Assembly (NCBI GenBank): GCA_025642075.2
Contig: JAODUO010000567.1
Coordinates: 172,501-236,500, forward strand
Direction of reading: 5' to 3'
DNA from: Ridgeia piscesae
Lineage: Eukaryota > Annelida > Polychaeta > Sabellida > Siboglinidae
DNA: 64,000 nucleotides
In this document: in pieces, positions 61,880 to 64,000 of the stretch
How positions within the stretch are numbered: the first letter of the stretch is position 1
How the letters are laid out: the number at the start of each line of letters is the position of its first letter
Made by a program: the position numbers and the translations under genes
Notes under the pieces: model-generated
Databases searched by the model: none
The model's input: the letters and a program-made list of their open reading frames with translations, nothing else
Told to the model about the DNA's origin: nothing

Positions 61880-64000
61880 AAACACAACTACACAGTACAT
61901 TTGTTACATGGACCAAACACAACTACACAGTACATTTGTTACATGGACCAAACACAACTACACAGTACATTTGTCACATGGACCAAACACAACTACACAG
62001 TACATTTGTCACATGGACCAAACACAACTACACAGTACATTTGTCACATGGACCAAACACAACTACACATAACATTTGTCACATGCACCAAACACAACTA
62101 CACAGTACATTTGTCACATGGACCAAACACAACTACACAGTACATTTGTTACATGGACCAAACACAAACTACACAGTACATTTGTCACATGGACCAAACA
62201 CAACTACACATAACATTTGTCACATGCACCAAACACAACTACACATAACATTTGTCACATGCACCAAACACAACTACACAGTACATTTGTCACATGGACC
62301 AAACACAACTACACAGTACATTTGTTACATGGACCAAACACAAACTACACAGTACATTTGTCACATGGACCAAACACAACTACACAGTACATTTGTCACA
62401 TGGACCAAACACAACTACACATAACATTTGTCACATGGACCAAACACAATCTACACAGTACATTTGTCACATGGACCAAACACAACTACACATAACATTT
62501 GTCACATGGACCAAACACAATCTACACAGTACATTTGTCACATGGACCAAACACAAACTACACAGTACATTTGTTACATGGACCAAACACAACTACACAG
62601 TACATTTGTCACATGGACCAAACACAACTACACAGTACATTTGTCACATGGACCAAACACAACTACACAGTACATTTGTCACATGCACCAAACACAACTA
62701 CACAGTACATTTGTCACATGGACCAAACACAACTACACAGTACATTTGTTACATGGACCAAACACAAACTACACAGTACATTTGTCACATGGACCAAACA
62801 CAAACTACACAGTACATTTGTCACATGGACCAAACACAAACTACACAGTACATTTGTCACATGGACCAAACACAAACTACACAGTACATTTGTCACATGG
62901 ACCAAACACAACTACACAGTACATTTGTTACATGGACCAAACACAAACTACACAGTACATTTGTTACATGGACCAAACACAACTACACATAACATTTGTC
63001 ACATGGACCAAACACAACTACACAGTACATTTGTTACATGGACCAAACACAAACTACACAGTACATTTGTTACATGGACCAAACACAACTACACAGTACA
63101 TTTGTCACATGCACCAAACACAAACTACACAGTACATTTGTCACATGGACCAAACACAACTACACAGTACATTTGTTACATGGACCAAACACAAACTACA
63201 CAGTACATTTGTCACATGGACCAAACACAACTACACATAACATTTGTCACATGCACCAAACACAACTACACATAACATTTGTCACATGGACCAAACACAA
63301 CTACACAGTACATTTGTCACATGGACCAAACACAACTACACATAACATTTGTCACATGGACCAAACACAATCTACACAGTACATTTGTCACATGGACCAA
63401 ACACAACTACACAGTACATTTGTCACATGGACCAAACACAACTACACATAACATTTGTCACATGCACCAAACACAACTACACAGTACATTTGTCACATGG
63501 ACCAAACACAACTACACAGAACATTTGTCACATGGACCAAACACAATCTACACAGTACATTTGTCACATGGACCAAACACAACTACACAGTACATTTGTC
63601 ACATGGACCAAACACAACTACACATAACATTTGTCACATGCACCAAACACAACTACACAGTACATTTGTCACATGGACCAAACACGATCTACACAGTACA
63701 TTTGTCACATGGACCAAACACAACTACACAGTACATTTGTCACATGGACCAAACACAACTACACATAACATTTGTCACATGGACCAAACACAACTACACA
63801 GAACATTTGTCACATGGACCAAACACAACTACACAGAACATTTGTCACATGGACCAAACACAAACTACACAGTACATTTGTCACACGGACCAAACACAAC
63901 TACACAGTACATTTGTCACATGGACCAAACACAACTACACAGAACATTTGTCACATGGACCAAACACAACTACACATAACATTTGTCACATGGACCAAAC
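61880..64000 (+). repeat. 35/36-bp minisatellite running off the window end
   Basis: About 60 units of CATTTGTCACATGGACCAAA plus CACAACTACACAGTA. It starts about 20 bases after the HELLS exon 16 donor (GTAGGT). Variants are TTACATGG/TCACATGG/TCACATGC, CAGTA/CATAA/CAGAA and one-base insertions (CAAACTAC, CAATCTAC). Many overlapping open frames are artefacts. Confidence 0.96.

Overview
The window is from an invertebrate animal genome. Genes are split by GT-AG introns, with one candidate GC-AG intron. There are several non-LTR retrotransposon remnants, a tRNA-derived SINE, TIR elements, and a very large load of micro- and minisatellites, roughly a third to a half of the sequence. The globin has the classic animal intron positions (B12.2 and G7.0), and HELLS and GLTP are animal-type orthologues. 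I cannot name the phylum. A lophotrochozoan such as a mollusc is a guess from SINE style and globin flavour only.

Layout: (1) 69-2322 (+) is the 3' end of a type I membrane protein gene (last ectodomain exon, membrane exon, tail exon). (2) 2323-7980 is repeat-rich intergenic DNA. (3) 8405-16769 (+), possibly from a signal-peptide exon at 7981, is a second gene of the same family. It has a Cys-rich, N-glycosylated, Ig-like ectodomain, one membrane helix and a short acidic tail. Its last three exons match gene 1 in order, size and intron phase, so the two are tandem paralogues. (4) 18802-24556 (-) is a complete three-exon globin of 152 residues. (5) 25600-30200 is intergenic and holds microsatellites and a decayed LINE. 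(6) 31227-39627 (+) is a complete six-exon glycolipid transfer protein (GLTP, 212 residues) with all five key glycolipid-binding positions. (7) 39628-46298 holds satellites and the HELLS upstream region, with an E2F-type site. (8) 46299-61858 (+) is HELLS/LSH, an SNF2-family chromatin remodeller. Its 3' end lies beyond the window, and its motif III exon looks broken.

The genes do not form a pathway. The feature that links them is structural. In every gene, at least one minisatellite is built from copies of an exon edge together with its splice site, and in the globin also its start codon. The array sits against the real exon, leaving strings of decoy splice donors or acceptors: about 50 donors in gene 1, about 70 acceptors in gene 2, about 14 donors in HELLS and about 23 start-codon copies in the globin. 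One of these arrays has a decayed counterpart in the same intron of the paralogue, which suggests it is older than the gene duplication. All gene models were assembled by hand from reading frame, splice consensus and phase; no RNA evidence was available.
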